Shown in pieces: positions 23,001-35,138 of a DNA stretch of 64,000 bases. Made by a program: the position numbers and the translations under genes. Within the stretch, counting starts at the first letter, position 1; every line of letters starts with the position of its first letter. The stretch is from Chrysopilus asiliformis (Eukaryota > Arthropoda > Insecta > Diptera > Rhagionidae), in contig OZ035960.1 in assembly GCA_964034945.1 (NCBI GenBank), positions 15,719,403-15,783,402 of the forward strand. The letters run 5' to 3'. The notes below the pieces were generated by a model. It was not told where the DNA came from. It ran no database searches and worked only from the letters and a program-made list of their open reading frames with translations.

Positions 23001-23619
23001 CCAAAACTCAATATTGCAGAGGAAAGTTTTGTATTGATCACCACTGATCTTAAATTATTATTTATGATAGTTTTATGGGTGTAAAGTAAAACTACATATG
23101 TGAGTTTTACACTTAATGAGTGAAAAAAATAAAACGTGTCGCGTCGCAAAGATGTGAGTTTTAAATCACTTTAAATGATTTTTTTAAATATCCAAAATTT
23201 TAAGACATATTTTCGTGGAGGACAGAGTTTACTAGAGAATAGAGTAAAAAGAAATCACTATTTGAAAGACTTTTTATGCAAAATTTTCATTTTCTGAGAG
23301 CGTTAGAAGTTAGAATTTTTTAGCCAAGTTTTTATTCAACATTATTGAAGCAATGGAAATTAAATTATTTTTGAATAATTACATATTTTATTGTAGTTGA
23401 TTTATTAATACGCAACTCTTGGTTTCTGGTTTCGTTAAAAATCAATTTTAATCTTTGATTAACTTTGATTAAGCCCACCTCCAAAATATCCAAGACTAAC
23501 ATTGAATGAATAAAATCTAGTTCATGCTTTTATTTATTTTTTTATTTACAATATCTATTGATGCAGAAGAAACCCGACATGTTGGAAAATATTGCAAAAA
23601 AAAGAAGAAAAAAAAATAC
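23001..23619. other. No supported gene
   Basis: AT-rich. Nothing recognised. Confidence 0.4.
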
Positions 23620-23667
23620 CTGATGAAAAAGGCACATGACTTTCTTATACAAAATCTTTTACACTAT

Positions 23668-23888
23668 GGGCCTTACCAATGACCCGTGACTAACTTAGTA
23701 ACAGCTTTTGGTGTGTGCGAAACGGGCTATTTGCTTGCTAATTCTAGTAATTTTTCACACATTTATCACAGCGAATTTACAACTTTTCAATAAAAACTAG
23801 GATTTGAACCGAAATTAGCAAGCAAATAGCCCGTTTCGCACACACCAAAAGCTGTTACTAAGTTAGTCACGGGTCATTGGTAAGGCCC
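23668..23888. mobile_element. Inverted-repeat MITE, about 220 bp
   Basis: The 75-bp arms run from GGGCCTTACCAATGACCCGT and are repeated inverted at the right end (ACGGGTCATTGGTAAGGCCC). Flanked by TAT on both sides. Non-coding. Confidence 0.8.
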
Positions 23889-24006
23889 TATAACCACAAT
23901 TTACACAGGCGACGAACAAAATTTTGGTTTATACAAAGTTAAGAATTTGTATTTTTTAAATCTGAAATATCTCTATAACGGTAAAAAATATAAATTTACG
24001 GTAATA

Positions 24007-24615
24007 CTAAGTTCACACTGACGCAAAATCACGTAATTTTGCGAAATGATTTAAATCTTAAACCAAAGTGTTCACACAGAGGTTAAGGTAATTCTGTTTG
24101 ATATTTCAACTACAGGATTGCTATGAACTTTAGTGTAGGATTGCTATGAATTTTAGTAATATGATGAATAATACAATTCAAAACATCGATGAAATATGTG
24201 CAAACAGAATTAGACACTTTAGAAGAAAATGCAAATTATCTGTAATGAAAATAAACAATTATTTTCCATTGCATATCTAATCGCATCAAAAATAGGTCAA
24301 TTTTTTTTGCCCCGCGTAGGTTGTTTACTAATATATCCTCTTCGCGTGCGGAACACGGCTTCTTTTTCTTATATTTCCGTCTTTCCAATCCAGCACAAAT
24401 GTCAAAACTGATGTACTCAAGAGAGCTGAATGAGTGATGCAGGGTTGTATTCATTGTTTTTGCTTGATTTCGTTCCTAATTTTGTGGAAATTGCATACTT
24501 TTAGTGATTTTGAAAACAGGTTAATGTACTGGAAATCTCGTGGTTTCGAGGAAGATTTCGTTCAAAATTACGAAAATCTTCAAAATTACGCAATTTTGCG
24601 TCGGTGTGAACTTAG
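24007..24615. mobile_element. TA-flanked MITE, about 609 bp
   Basis: Ends CTAAGTTCACACTGACGCAA and TTGCGTCGGTGTGAACTTAG, with TA on both sides (24005-24006 and 24616-24617). In R3 copy 3 the flanking sequence is continuous. No transposase was seen. Confidence 0.8.
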
Positions 24616-24786
24616 TATAAGAGGAAAAAATGTAGGCCTTTTTGATATCTTTAGCTAATCCTTTATCTGTTTTTTTTTTCGAACAACCTTTTAATAAAAA
24701 TATTTCAATAACGGTAAAAGATAACGGTCGACGGTAAAGAGAAAATTTTGATAATGGTATTCTCATTAATTCATCTCATAGAACCT

Positions 24787-24906
24787 GTTCACATTGGTTG
24801 AAATAGTCCGCCTAATTCTAACAGAAACTGGCAACATTAGGGCAAGGTCAGGAAGTGGGACTCAGTTTCTGTCAGAATTAGGCGGACTATTTCAACCAAT
24901 CTGAAC
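24787..24906. mobile_element. Foldback MITE, 120 bp
   Basis: GTTCACATTGGTTGAAATAG and onward through CCGCCTAATTCT return inverted as GGCGGACTATTTCAACCAAT. The loop is about 30 nt. Confidence 0.75.
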
Positions 24907-25406
24907 ATCGTCAAGCGTACATCAGTAAACCCCAATTTTTCGATATATTCGCAAAAAACTGTTTTTTTTTTAAATAACGGTATATCTCGATAACGGCTTG
25001 AGATAAGCTGTTCTAGTAAAAGAAAAGATTGAAGAAGTTTTATTGCTTCCTTGTAGTTTCGAAGTAAATCGCGAAAAATGAAACTGCGATTTTGAAAAAA
25101 CCGCCATTGTGGTTACTTCCTGTGAACGGATTTCCAACATTTAAAGGAATTGTGCCTATGGGAGGTGTATGGAAAGGGTGTTTTCCCTGTATTCGCAACA
25201 CAATTATGAAAGCATAAAAATCAAAGGATCAAAGGAAAGATTTTTTGAAGGGAAACCTCAAGTTTCGATCTCGAGAATCATGGCTGGATCTCATGAGAGT
25301 GACGTTATGATCTCTATCACTGACCTGACCACGAAGGAATCGTGTTCAGACTTCTCTAGAGTTAAGACAATACCAAAGCTTATATAAAAATACTAACGCA
25401 ACCACT

Positions 25407-25412
25407 TTTATT
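25407..25412 (-). terminator. Poly(A) signal of glycine-rich gene 2
   Basis: AATAAA on the minus strand, about 50 nt past the stop codon at 25459-25461. Confidence 0.6.
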
Positions 25413-25458
25413 GATTTTTTTAGTTTTCCTTTTCATAATTTATAATATCAGAAAATGT

Positions 25459-26494
25459 TTATCCACGCCGTCTATATGGTCTGCGCCGGTTTTGTCTTCG
25501 CTGCTGATTATTCCTTATAACAATAACATTTGGTCTGCCAGCCCCTCCTCCACCGGCGCTGAAGATTCCGCCTAAAAAAGTAATTACGTCAATTGGAATA
25601 AAAGCATAATTAAAATATCAAATGTTACCTGATTGTATCCCACCACCATTGCTGCCTCCGGCATAAATTACGTTAGCACCAGGAAATTCGCTGTTCTGTC
25701 CGGACAACATGCCACCCGGAAATCCAAAACCACCTCCTCCACCGCCACCCCCCGCATATATAACGTTTGCACCAGGATATGCACCATTTTGGCCGGACAA
25801 CAATCCGGATGGAAGATTTACACCCCCTCCACCCTCGGAAGTATTAATTATAATGGGATTCCCATTACCCCCTCCGCCAACAATACCCCCTCCACTTATA
25901 GTGCTTGCTCCACCCACTACACTTCCGGTACTCCCGTCGGTTGAAATAACGATTCCCCCAGCTCCACCATCAGTGGTACCACCAGCGATTATTGCTTGCT
26001 CCCCTGGCCCTGGTTTAATAACAATTGGAATAGTCGCATCTCCAGAAATGCTGCTTGATATAATTTCACCATTCGTGTTTATTGTAATTATATTCGGCGC
26101 TGCAGGTTCAGCGTTATTATTTCCCGAGAAAAAGTTTTGGAACTGATTTTGCAGGGAAGTGTAATTCAATTGCTGTAAGGCCATAGCGCCCAAAACCCCC
26201 GCCCCAACGACAGCCGGAATTAATACCATACCCTTAACGAATCCCAACGCTTTTGTTATCCCTGTTGCGATAAATCTAGGTTCCGGCTCATCATCTTCTT
26301 GCACTTCCGTAATTTCTACTAAATATAGCCGCAACGGATCCCATTTTTCACTTCTGACTCTTTGCAGAGATCTTCCTGGAAACAACACTTTTAAATGATT
26401 TTTTCCTTAAAACACCTTTTGAACACTCACCAATTACACAATTATTGATTGATAATATAATTAGAATTAAAGCTTTTATTTGATTTGGTTTCAT
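25459..26494 (-). CDS. Secreted glycine-rich protein, paralog 2 (three exons, 307 aa)
   Basis: Minus-strand exons: 26431-26494 (64 nt, same length as in both paralogs), 25629-26375 and 25459-25571, phases matching. The signal peptide is MKPNQIKALILIILSINNC. The basic stretch is GRSLQRVRSEKW, with a longer acidic piece (EITEVQEDDEPEPE-like) before RFIATGITKALGFVKG and the glycine-spaced hydrophobic segment. Then come LNYTSLQNQFQ, SGNNN and PNIITI as in paralog 1. The core is less glycine-pure and holds two copies of LSGQN-x-x-(Y/F)PGANVIYAGG. The tail is RRQNRRRPYRRRG. It is the most diverged of the three but keeps exon borders and both ends. The function is unknown. Confidence 0.85.
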
Positions 26495-26629
26495 TTTAAC
26501 ATCCTTTATCTATAAACAATTGGAATAAACGATCGTTATCCACAAATTAATTAAAATTCCAAAATTGATATCCTTATCGGTGTTTAGTTGCGTAGGGTTT
26601 AAAATAATCCAACAGATGATGTTTCGGCC

Positions 26630-26665
26630 ACTGAAGGTATTTTTGTCTTCACATCGTTTTATATA
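26630..26665 (-). promoter_or_regulatory. Core promoter of glycine-rich gene 2 (TATA + Inr)
   Basis: TATATAAA (26658-26665, minus) lies 33 nt before the A of TTCAGTGG (A at 26632). Upstream, 26680-26800 shares the GTTGAATAAATTAAGAAATG and GCGAATCATTGG blocks with the other paralogs. Confidence 0.75.
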
Positions 26666-28287
26666 GAAATTAATCCAAAAAAAAAACTTATTGAAAATCG
26701 TCTTTAAAGCTTAGGTTCTTCTTAGACTGTTGAATAAATTAAGAAATGCTGCGAATCATTGGGGGGAAAACTAACGGTTGTTCGGTATACATTCCACCAA
26801 TTTCAATAATTCTAAGGTATCTTTCGGGCTTCTTAAGCTAGAGAACACCTTTTATTATTATGGTGTTTTCGCAGACTTATTTCGTATGACAAATGCAAAA
26901 AACATATTTTTTTTTAAATTAATAAAAACGTTAACATGTTGATGGGCAACTTTTTTATAATAGATTCGTGGCTTTTTGTCTAGCTTTTATAGTTTTCTTC
27001 ATTGTTTGACTATAAAGATATTGAGATATATCTCGAAATTAATTACATATTCTCTGGAAATATCCACAAATGACTGAAATTACTTAAACTCGAAGAAACG
27101 TTGAATATTAAAAAATCCATCTTATCTACATATAAATTTTAAATTTTGTTCTACTTTTACGCTACAAAGATTTCCGAAGAACTTGCGGTTCAGTTAAAGA
27201 ATGTCTCAAACTGTTTGATCGTTGTTTAAGATGATGTATGAAAAATGTGTTTTGCTAATTTGCCTAACCATGTTTTCAATGCGTTTTTATAGTGGATGAA
27301 ATCATAAATTCTGAAGCCCTTTTACTTTCATTCAAAACACGAAAGAGATAAATGTGATAAGACATTTTTCTTCGCAGATATGAATTATTAATTTGCTTAT
27401 GGAGTTCTATTCAAAAGAAGCTAGTCCGAAAATTGACACGCGTGGTAAAGATGTAAATTTAAAATCATTTAAACCGATTTTCCAAAAAAAAAAGTATATG
27501 TTGATCTAAAAATATACGGAGTCTTGATTTTTTTTAAATATATATTGTTTGATTGGAGATAGCAAAACTACATTTTGAACAACTTTTTGATAAATCTTCA
27601 CTTTACCGAACAAGCCAGTAGGTTTTCCCCGGACCCCTGTTTAAAATGGAGATCCTCCCCAGACACCAAAAACGTATATGTTGGTTGGCGAAAACTTCCC
27701 GCTCTCAACAAAAGAGACGGTTTTGAAATTTCAACAAAATTTCAGTAAATCGCATTTTTTTCGGAAGTTTGTGAGCCGATGAATGATTTTATGATATCAA
27801 ATGAAAGTTAATAAAAAACTAATGTTTTATATAATTCGATGCAGCAGGAGGGCTAGAAATGTTTTGAATACATAAAATTAAAGTTAAATTTCTGAAGCCA
27901 AACCAGTTTTGAGACCTTGACCCCAAAACTAACAGAGCTTAACTGGCTTCAGTTTAAAATTAAACTCTTTTCTCATCACTTTCGGTATAAAACAAGGACC
28001 TTATCTCATTTTTGAGGAGATGGAGTTTTTTATTAGCTTTCACTTGATCGGCCCACAAACCTCCAAGAAAAATGCAATTTACTGAAATTTTGTTAAAATT
28101 TCAAACCCTTCCTTAAAAGGGGGAAATTTCCACCAACCGATGAATACGTTTTTGGGGTCTATCGCCGTTTGCGGGGGGATGGGAGGGGATTGGGGGCAAC
28201 GAGAAAATCCTGCGGGCTTGTTTCCTAAAAGTGAAGCTTAAGTTTGTAATTGAATTTTTTTTTTGAATTTTTGTTCTGAAATTTAAA
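26666..28287. other. Upstream of glycine-rich gene 2, no gene
   Basis: The first ~140 bp and a stretch near 27000-27090 resemble the upstream DNA of the paralogs. The rest is AT-rich and unrecognised. Confidence 0.4.
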
Positions 28288-28849
28288 AAAAAAACATAAC
28301 AAAAGCTATAATTGCCAATCTGGCAATTATTGAAACCCCGTATGGTGATATTCGTATCATTATTTGAGCAGTTGTACCAAAATTCCACTTTGAAGTCAAA
28401 CTTTCCAATAAGATTTTTTAAAATTTATTCCAATCGGATTTTGATGTATGGGAGTTTTATGTACAATTATATCCTAAATAAGTTTTGTTCTTGCACTTTT
28501 TTGATAAGATGCACCGTTTTTGAGTAATTCACAAAAAACGTTTTCGTTCGTATGGGGGGTACCCCCCCCTAATGGTCCATTTTTGCCCAAGAACGAACTT
28601 AGCCTCGCATTTTACGAAAAACGGATCTGCGTAAAATTTCAAGTCTCTAGCTCAATCCGTGCGCCCGCAATCCGCGCCACAGACGGACGGACGGACAGAC
28701 AGACGGACGGACATGCAAAATTCAATTCTTTTTATCATTCTAAACACACTGGTGTAATTAATTTTTGTGTGTGATAACGGGATCTTGGCGTTACAAACGG
28801 TAAGGCAAATCTAATATAACCCTTTGGTTTCACCATACGGGTATAAAAA
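28288..28849 (-). mobile_element. GTCY-type (mini-me-like) element, copy 3
   Basis: All family blocks are present in minus orientation, from TATACCCGTATGGTGAAACC (complement at 28829-28849) to AAAGCTATAATTGCCAATCT. The GTCY array is short (about 28680-28712). Confidence 0.8.
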
Positions 28850-28904
28850 TTTAATTAACTGTATTAAACACTAACTTTTGTACCCAATATGCAAAAAAAT
28901 ATTT

Positions 28905-29440
28905 GCACATGGCTTTCTTATACAAAATCTACGTTCTTGCGCGATTTAGGAGTATTCTATAACCCAACGGATCAAATACTAAACATTAATTTTTATTTCA
29001 CAAAATTTGAAATATCTCGATAACGGTAAAATATATCAATTTACGGCACAAGGCAAAAATGTAGAGAATTTTAATATGTTTAATTCCTTCTTTAACCGTT
29101 TTTCCGAAAAACTGTTCAAGAAAATGTAAAAAATTAGATTTGCAAAAATCAGATTTTTCACCATTTTAATGGAAATATCTCAATAACCGTAAAAGTAAAA
29201 AATGTGGAGAATGTCATCCTCATTAATTCATTTCATATATCCATCCAGTAAAAAACCGTTATTCATCGAGATAATCACTATACCGATTTTTTTTAAATGG
29301 CTGATTTTTTTTTTGAGTAACGATTGATAACGGCTTGTGATACGCAGTTCTAGTAGGAAATTTTATTATTTCCAATTTTGACATCTACTGGAAAACGCGT
29401 ATCTTCGAAAAACGCGTAGGTGCAAGTCTTATTATGGCGT
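28905..29440 (+). repeat. Dispersed repeat R3, copy 3
   Basis: Contains the R3 landmarks in order (CTTTCTTATACAAAATCT, GAAATATCTCGATAACGGTA, CATCCTCATTAATTCATTTC, GATAACGGCTTGTGATACGC) without the MITEs that break copy 2. Non-coding. Confidence 0.6.
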
Positions 29441-29561
29441 CGATCTCGAAACGGAGCCATTAATATAGTACTTTTTTGTCTACTTTTTTTAAAAATATTT
29501 TTTACATTGAAGAAAAATGCCATTGGCTGGGTTCAAGCCTCAGAAATAATAAAAACATAAA

Positions 29562-29766
29562 AGCTATAATTGCCAATCTGGTATGGTGATATGGCATTAT
29601 TCGAAGTTTAAGTGAACGGCGAACAGTTGTATCAAAATTCCACTTTGAAGTCAAACTTTTCAATATGATTTTTTTAAATTTATGACCGGATCTTGGCTTA
29701 CAACGGTAAGTTACAAACGGTAAGGCAAATCTAATATACCCTTTGGTTTCACCATACGGGTATAAA
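29562..29766 (-). mobile_element. GTCY-type (mini-me-like) element, copy 4, array deleted
   Basis: Only the two ends of the family remain (AAAGCTATAATTGCCAATCT to TATACCCGTATGGTGAAACC complement). The central (GTCY)n array and its flanks are absent. Confidence 0.75.
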
Positions 29767-29804
29767 CAGAAAATAGGCTGGGAGGAAGTGAAAAAATAAA
29801 AATC

Positions 29805-29810
29805 TTTAAT
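29805..29810 (-). terminator. Poly(A) signal of the FASTK/RAP gene
   Basis: ATTAAA on the minus strand, about 55 nt past the TGA stop at 29866-29868. Confidence 0.5.
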
Positions 29811-29865
29811 TGCTACACTATATTTTCCTTTGGACTAAAATGTTATAATTTCATAGTTCAGTGAT

Positions 29866-31664
29866 TCAAACGATACACTTTTCAACTAAATTTTGATTTT
29901 TCGACTTGATTGATACAGCGATCTCGTTAAGAATTTCTTCATCGGACTTTTGATTCATTTGTACCTAAAAAAAAATTAGAAAACGTTAATAAATTAATAC
30001 ATAGGTTTTTAATAATGAAATACCCTCAATACTTGATATCCTAAAAGTTCTAATAGCCGTATTTTAAGTGACAGCAACATATTCGGCTTGCTACCGAATT
30101 GCAATTGTCGAGTGTCATCATCGATCTCTATGTAAAATTTCGATTTACCATCAATAGATTCTGAAAGAATTCCCGGAATATTGATTTCACTAATTGGACT
30201 AACTAAAATGGCCTTCTTTAGATCTAGATCCTCTAGATTTTCAACCATTGTTCGATGAATCATCGTCAATTTGGGATACTTTTCAATGAGATAAGCTGGA
30301 GCCTGTCGAGCTTCGTCAAATACGTTACGATTTTTTATTTCATCAGTTACCCAGTCCGGTGTTTCAATATTTGCGCAATTATAAAGTAATTTCAATCTGG
30401 AATCTAGTTTAATACGATTTTTGTACTTTTCCTTTATCATTGCACTGTTTTCTATCACAGCATCGAGAAGGTCCTTTGATTTATAATTGAGAGTCCATAG
30501 CGATAATACTGTATCGATAAGTTCATCGTTCGCATAATGATATTCTCGTCTTTGGATTTTCGTTTTTACAATGTCTTCGATTAATTGGAGATCCTCGTTT
30601 GTCAGTTCATTGGTCTGAAGATTTGCACAGCACCAAAGAAATGTGGCAAAGTCCTTGGCTCGAACATCATTTAGATTTTCATCTACACCATCGTATCCTT
30701 CTATTCTTTGCATGCATATCTCCGTCATCTTGTGGCAAAGCTCTTTATCGTTCCACATGCATTCTGAAAAATACGCAAAAATATGAACGAGTCCCTTGAA
30801 CTGCAAATGATTGAGTTTATCGTTAGTGACCAGCGCCTTCAGATGATGAAGAAGACTGTCTGACTTCCAGCGATTCATTCGTAGACTCTTCACGAAGGTT
30901 ACCATTAGTGCATCATCCTGTGGATTTCCCTCAATAATTTCCCTTTCTAGCCGTTGGTTTAAATACTCAAATTGATGTGTAGTGCTTGTCTTAAAGAGTG
31001 CATTACTCACTATAGCCAAATCCACTGAAGTTAATTCGTCGATAAAACGCTTCAAATGGGTCGACATGAACTTCTGAAGCATAGCCGAGTTTTCTCGATT
31101 CCTCTTCTGAAGTCCCAAATAAAATGTGACTTCCACAAATTGTTCTTTCGTCGAAGTTTCCTTGAACCTTTGGACAATCCTTCGCAGTGCCGGAAGGAAA
31201 AATTCCAGTTGTGTTATTCGATTTGGGATCAGATACATGAAACCGTAGAATATGTTGACAATCTCATTCTCCGAGAAATCATCCAAATTATGTAAGCAGT
31301 GTTCATCGATTTTGTTAATAATTTGTACAACTAGCGTTGGATTTCCATTGGCTTTGAAGACGTGAGTGAAGGTTATAAGGCGCGGCAATTGAGCGTTCTT
31401 CGTCTTGTGAATCAAATTGTTGAAACTCCTTACATCGGTTAGTGGATAGTAGTCGGAATATCTGATTTCTTGCGGGATTAACTCGTCATGTTTGCATTTT
31501 TCTAATGCAATGTGTTTAATGAATTTCGTGTTCAATGTGCCGGCTCCACTGTTAAAATTGTCGTAGATGATGTCTTTTACCGAAAACACACTTCTGGACA
31601 ATCCTAGCAACTGCCGTGCTGGTCTCAAGTAGCTTAAAGCGAATGTCTTTACAAAACAACCCAT
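29866..31664 (-). CDS. FASTK-family (FASTKD) RAP-domain protein, probably mitochondrial
   Basis: Two exons on the minus strand: 30024-31664 and 29866-29964, joined across a 59-nt intron (AGG|GTATTTC ... TTTTTTAG|GTAC), give 579 aa. Without splicing the frame would stop four codons later, so the last 32 residues come from exon 2. The N-terminus (MGCFVKTFALSYLRPARQL) is basic and hydroxylated with no acidic residue, as in mitochondrial presequences. The middle is helical and Leu-rich, as in FAST_1/FAST_2 regions. Near residues 505-550 lies a RAP domain (FYIEIDDDT, then LLSLKIRLLELLGYQVLRV). FASTK-family proteins bind and process mitochondrial RNAs. Which member (FASTKD1-5) cannot be settled here. 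No in-frame stops or decay. Confidence 0.88.
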
Positions 31665-32390
31665 GATTTACGAAAAACACTCAAAATGTTCGCAAAACTT
31701 ACAACCAATGTCAAAAACGCACATTTTCTTATTTGTGTTTTTGACGTGCCGCCGAGAGTCACGCGAATATCCCTTAAAATCGAAAGTGAAATTCCCCAAA
31801 AGTAAATAGAGTACCTTGCAAATATAAAGGTTTTGCACTGCATTGCTTATTTTGGGGGTACATCCGCAATTGACTAAAATATATTTTAATTGGAGCTGAT
31901 GATGATAGAAAATAATCAAACTCAATGTAAATTGACAACAAATTTTCATCGAAATGTGAGGTTACATTCGCTGTTAACTCCATTTGCGGCAGCCTTTTTG
32001 CGATTGCAAGTTTTACTTGCGATTTTGCTGTCGTGCGAGACACAAATGCATCGAAGATGACATTTATGGAAATCGACAAAATATACGCAAAAGTAATATA
32101 ATAAAATAGGTAGAAGGTATTGAGAAAGGAGAATAGTTTCGAAGAAAAGCAGCCTTCCATAAAACCATCATACAGCAGTTTTATTGAGAGGATTTTCTCT
32201 ATCTCGAACACCCTTTTTAATACCGCTCGACTCTAATTGAAACTTATTCAAAATTTTCCTATTTTAGTTGTCACATGCCAAGAAAAAACATTCCAATATA
32301 ACCTATAGCCCGGAAGTATTCAAAATAAAATATAAGTCGAGAAATTCAAATAACGTTAATGACCTCAAGTTTTAGCTACACGCAGAGAAA
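31665..32390. other. Upstream of the FASTK/RAP gene, no supported gene
   Basis: An open frame of 145 codons (31774-32211, minus) has hydrophobic stretches but no recognised family. It overlaps the presumed promoter of the FASTK/RAP gene. Confidence 0.35.
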
Positions 32391-32650
32391 AAATACTAAA
32401 TCTAACTACATTATTTTAAAATGGCGAATCGGAATTATAACTAAAATAGTTGATTTCAATTACAAAAATAGTCAAAATCGACAATTTTTATAATAAATTT
32501 AACTACTTACTAATAAATTTTACTATTTTGCTGTTAAATTGACTATTTTTGTTATTAAAATCAACTATTTTGTAATTGGAATTTACTATTTTAGAAATAG
32601 TCACGATTCTCCACTATAAAATAGTTAGATCTAATATTTTTTATTATTTT
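32385..32650. mobile_element. Foldback MITE (ACTATTTT words), copy A
   Basis: Left CAGAGAAAAAATACTAAATC and right TAGATCTAATATTTTTTATT are inverse. The interior repeats ACTATTTTGTAATT-like words in both directions. A related copy is at 61387-61630. Confidence 0.65.
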
Positions 32651-33640
32651 GTATAAAACTTTATTGAATTACTGTTATTGACCCCCTTCCCCATTCCCTT
32701 TAATGCGTGACGTATCTTATGATTTTTTTAATCAAAAGATGAAAAATGTATTGGAAAACAGGAAAATGCTTTGCAATTATGTAGAAATTCAGCTTGTTAT
32801 CGAACTTTTTTCAGCTTGTTATCGACAGTTTGCAAATATCCTGTTTGATCGAACTGTGATATAAAAATATCATTCTTATCATCACATTGATGAGTATTTT
32901 GTACCGAGGATGAGATAAATTTTGGTAAGAGTTTTGTGCCTACCACTTATGACACCCTTTTCCTCGTAATGTTATATTCTTTGCTTCTTTGGAGCTATTT
33001 ACATTTCGGCACAGCATTAGATGACGTAAGAATTTTTAGTATGGTTACCCATTACGGTAGCACGTCCGACATAAAGGGTTCCACCTAATCCCAAACATCA
33101 GCCATCAACTTGGAAAACGCAAAAAGGAAGCTGAATGCAAAACGGAAGGAAATGTGTGGTGCCTAGAAACGAACGTGAATATTGAATAATGATTATTTGA
33201 TTGTTACCAGATGTAACAAATTGGGTTGATACCCGTTGACTCTATGGTGATGCTAGATAAGCGCACGTGCACACCATTCATAGTTTTGGGGCTTACGAAT
33301 GGCACGAATTCTCCGTTTCGTATTTATGCGTACGGTTCTTTTTTCACAACGATAAATATTATGACGACAAAACGATCATCATCATTTCCAATATATATAC
33401 AGCCTGTTCCATTTATGTGTAAAAACCATTATCGCGAATGAAATTTAAAGTTTGAGAAATTTTTGGGGTGATATCACCAGGGTTGTGGAGTCTGCACTCA
33501 ATCTTCGCCACCGACTTCAACTCCGACTCCTGAAACTTAAGAATATCCGACTCCGACTCCTAAAAGTCTAACTAAGAAATCTAACACCAACTCCGGCTTC
33601 CTCAGCTAAAAAAAATCATCACATCACCTCAAACGACAAA
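32651..33640. other. No supported gene
   Basis: AT-rich. A short CTCCGACTCC tandem-like stretch at about 33500-33600 resembles other short decayed repeats. Nothing coding. Confidence 0.35.
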
Positions 33641-33650
33641 TCAAACATTG

Positions 33651-33874
33651 GGCGCATTCACGGTACTCAACGGTTGAGTAAATCTCGATGAGCTCTCGTG
33701 AATGTCTCGATACATTAAAAAGCTGTTATCTGTCAAAATTCTACTCATCGGTTGAGCAGAAAAGTATCGCAGAAATTTTTCGATACAAAAAATGGCGTCC
33801 GATCAGTGGTTATGATGAGTAAATCTCTCAACTCTTGAACAAATTCCTCAACCGTTGTGTACCGTGAATGCGCC
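33651..33874. mobile_element. MITE with 5-bp target duplication
   Basis: GGCGCATTCACGGTACTCAA ... CCGTGAATGCGCC, 224 bp. CATTG is on both sides (33646-33650 and 33875-33879). Confidence 0.8.
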
Positions 33875-34198
33875 CATTGTTTTTGGTAGCAAAAGATTGA
33901 GGTTTGACCTAAACTAGAGAGAAAATAAACTAGAGACTGGCCAATGAAGATAAAATAAACGTTTCGGAGTTAGAAGAGGCAATTTTTTCCGTCTCTTAAG
34001 TTCTCTTGTGAAAATTTACAAACTCCGACTCCTAAAGCAAGAATGTTGTCCCGACTCTGACTCCTCGACTCCATTTGTAATTCTTTTTTCGATGACCGAA
34101 AATTTAAGAACCTTGCTAAGGAACCCATCTTTGGGGGCACCCAAAACCACAAACCTCTCCCTCCAATTTCTCACCAGGTATCGTATCCCTTACATATA

Positions 34199-34682
34199 GG
34201 GTGACCAGATTTCTGACTTTGACCCAAAGTCTCCGGGTTTCAACCCCGAATCCGGGTTTTGTGACAAAATCTCCGAGTTGCGCCAAAAGTCTCTGGGTAA
34301 CGTCAAATCTGAAAAACTCTCTGGGAAAATTGGTTTTTTATTTAACTGTTTTGTTCTACTGAATTTTTTTTAATAAACGTTGTTTTTTTGTTTAAAAACG
34401 AATTAAACACTTTTAAAATCACTTGCTTGTTTTAGTTTTCTATAAGGATAATATCTTATAAGATCTTGTGAGGATAATATCTTATGTTTATAGAACAATT
34501 TCGTGGGCCATGGTGGGCAGAGAAATGTGTTATTATATCACAAACGACGGTTGGTTATATGTGGCGTGAGTGTACAGATTCTTCCAATATTTTGGAATGA
34601 AATATTATCGCTCTTCGCCACATCAATTTTTTGTTCACCACGACCAATTTTCGGGTTTACAGAAATAGGAATCTGGTCACCC
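34199..34682. mobile_element. TA-flanked MITE, 484 bp
   Basis: GGGTGACCAGATTTCTG ... ATCTGGTCACCC ends, with TA on each side (34197-34198 and 34683-34684). The interior has CCGGGTTT words. No coding. Confidence 0.75.
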
Positions 34683-34691
34683 TACTTACAT

Positions 34692-35138
34692 AGGAACTAC
34701 GTTGACTTTTATTTCTAGTGTACCAGCAAAACTGTCTGCCAAAAAGCAAGCGTGGACCAATATAGTTTACCAGTTTTGCTGGTAAGACAGTGCTGGTATA
34801 CAATTTTTGTTGGCAGCGCTGATATATTAGATTTTGACAGACGGACAAAATCAAAATGGCGGAAACTAAACTTTCGAGCAATGATATACTGCGCCTTATC
34901 AATATTTTATGAGAACAGGAATGCCTAAAAAATTCACTTTTAAAATATTACGAGAATAGATTCGTCCTTTTCCAGGCGTTTTAAAGCCATTATTTTGGCA
35001 ATCAGAATTTGTTGTTTCCTGCTCTTTGACGTTTCGCCTTCCGCCGTTTTACCAGAATTTGCCCATTCAATTTGACACACTGCGGCTAAAAAGCTTACCA
35101 GCTGGTGCATCAAGAAATAACAGCCAATGTAGTTCCTG
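34692..35138. mobile_element. Inverted-repeat MITE, about 450 bp
   Basis: AGGAACTACGTTGACTTTTA ... AACAGCCAATGTAGTTCCT ends form a roughly 30-bp inverted repeat. The interior repeats TACCAGC words. Confidence 0.65.

Larger units (their letters stand above)
23620..25135 (+). repeat. Dispersed repeat R3, copy 2, interrupted by three MITEs
   Basis: Landmarks shared with 28905-29440: CTTTCTTATACAAAATCT, GAAATATCTC(T/G)ATAACGGTAA, TTTACGG, CTCATTAATTCAT and GATAACGGCTTGAGATA. Between them are the elements 23668-23888, 24007-24615 and 24787-24906, none of which is in copy 3. Confidence 0.6.

Noticed and set aside
25709..26146. Proline-rich open frames on the plus strand (also 20321-20644, 48652-48954, 50055-50491)
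   Set aside because: They lie antisense to the spliced glycine-rich genes. GGN codons read backwards give proline-rich text.
31774..32211. 145-codon minus-strand frame upstream of the FASTK/RAP gene
   Set aside because: No family resemblance. Overlaps a promoter region and several shorter competing frames.
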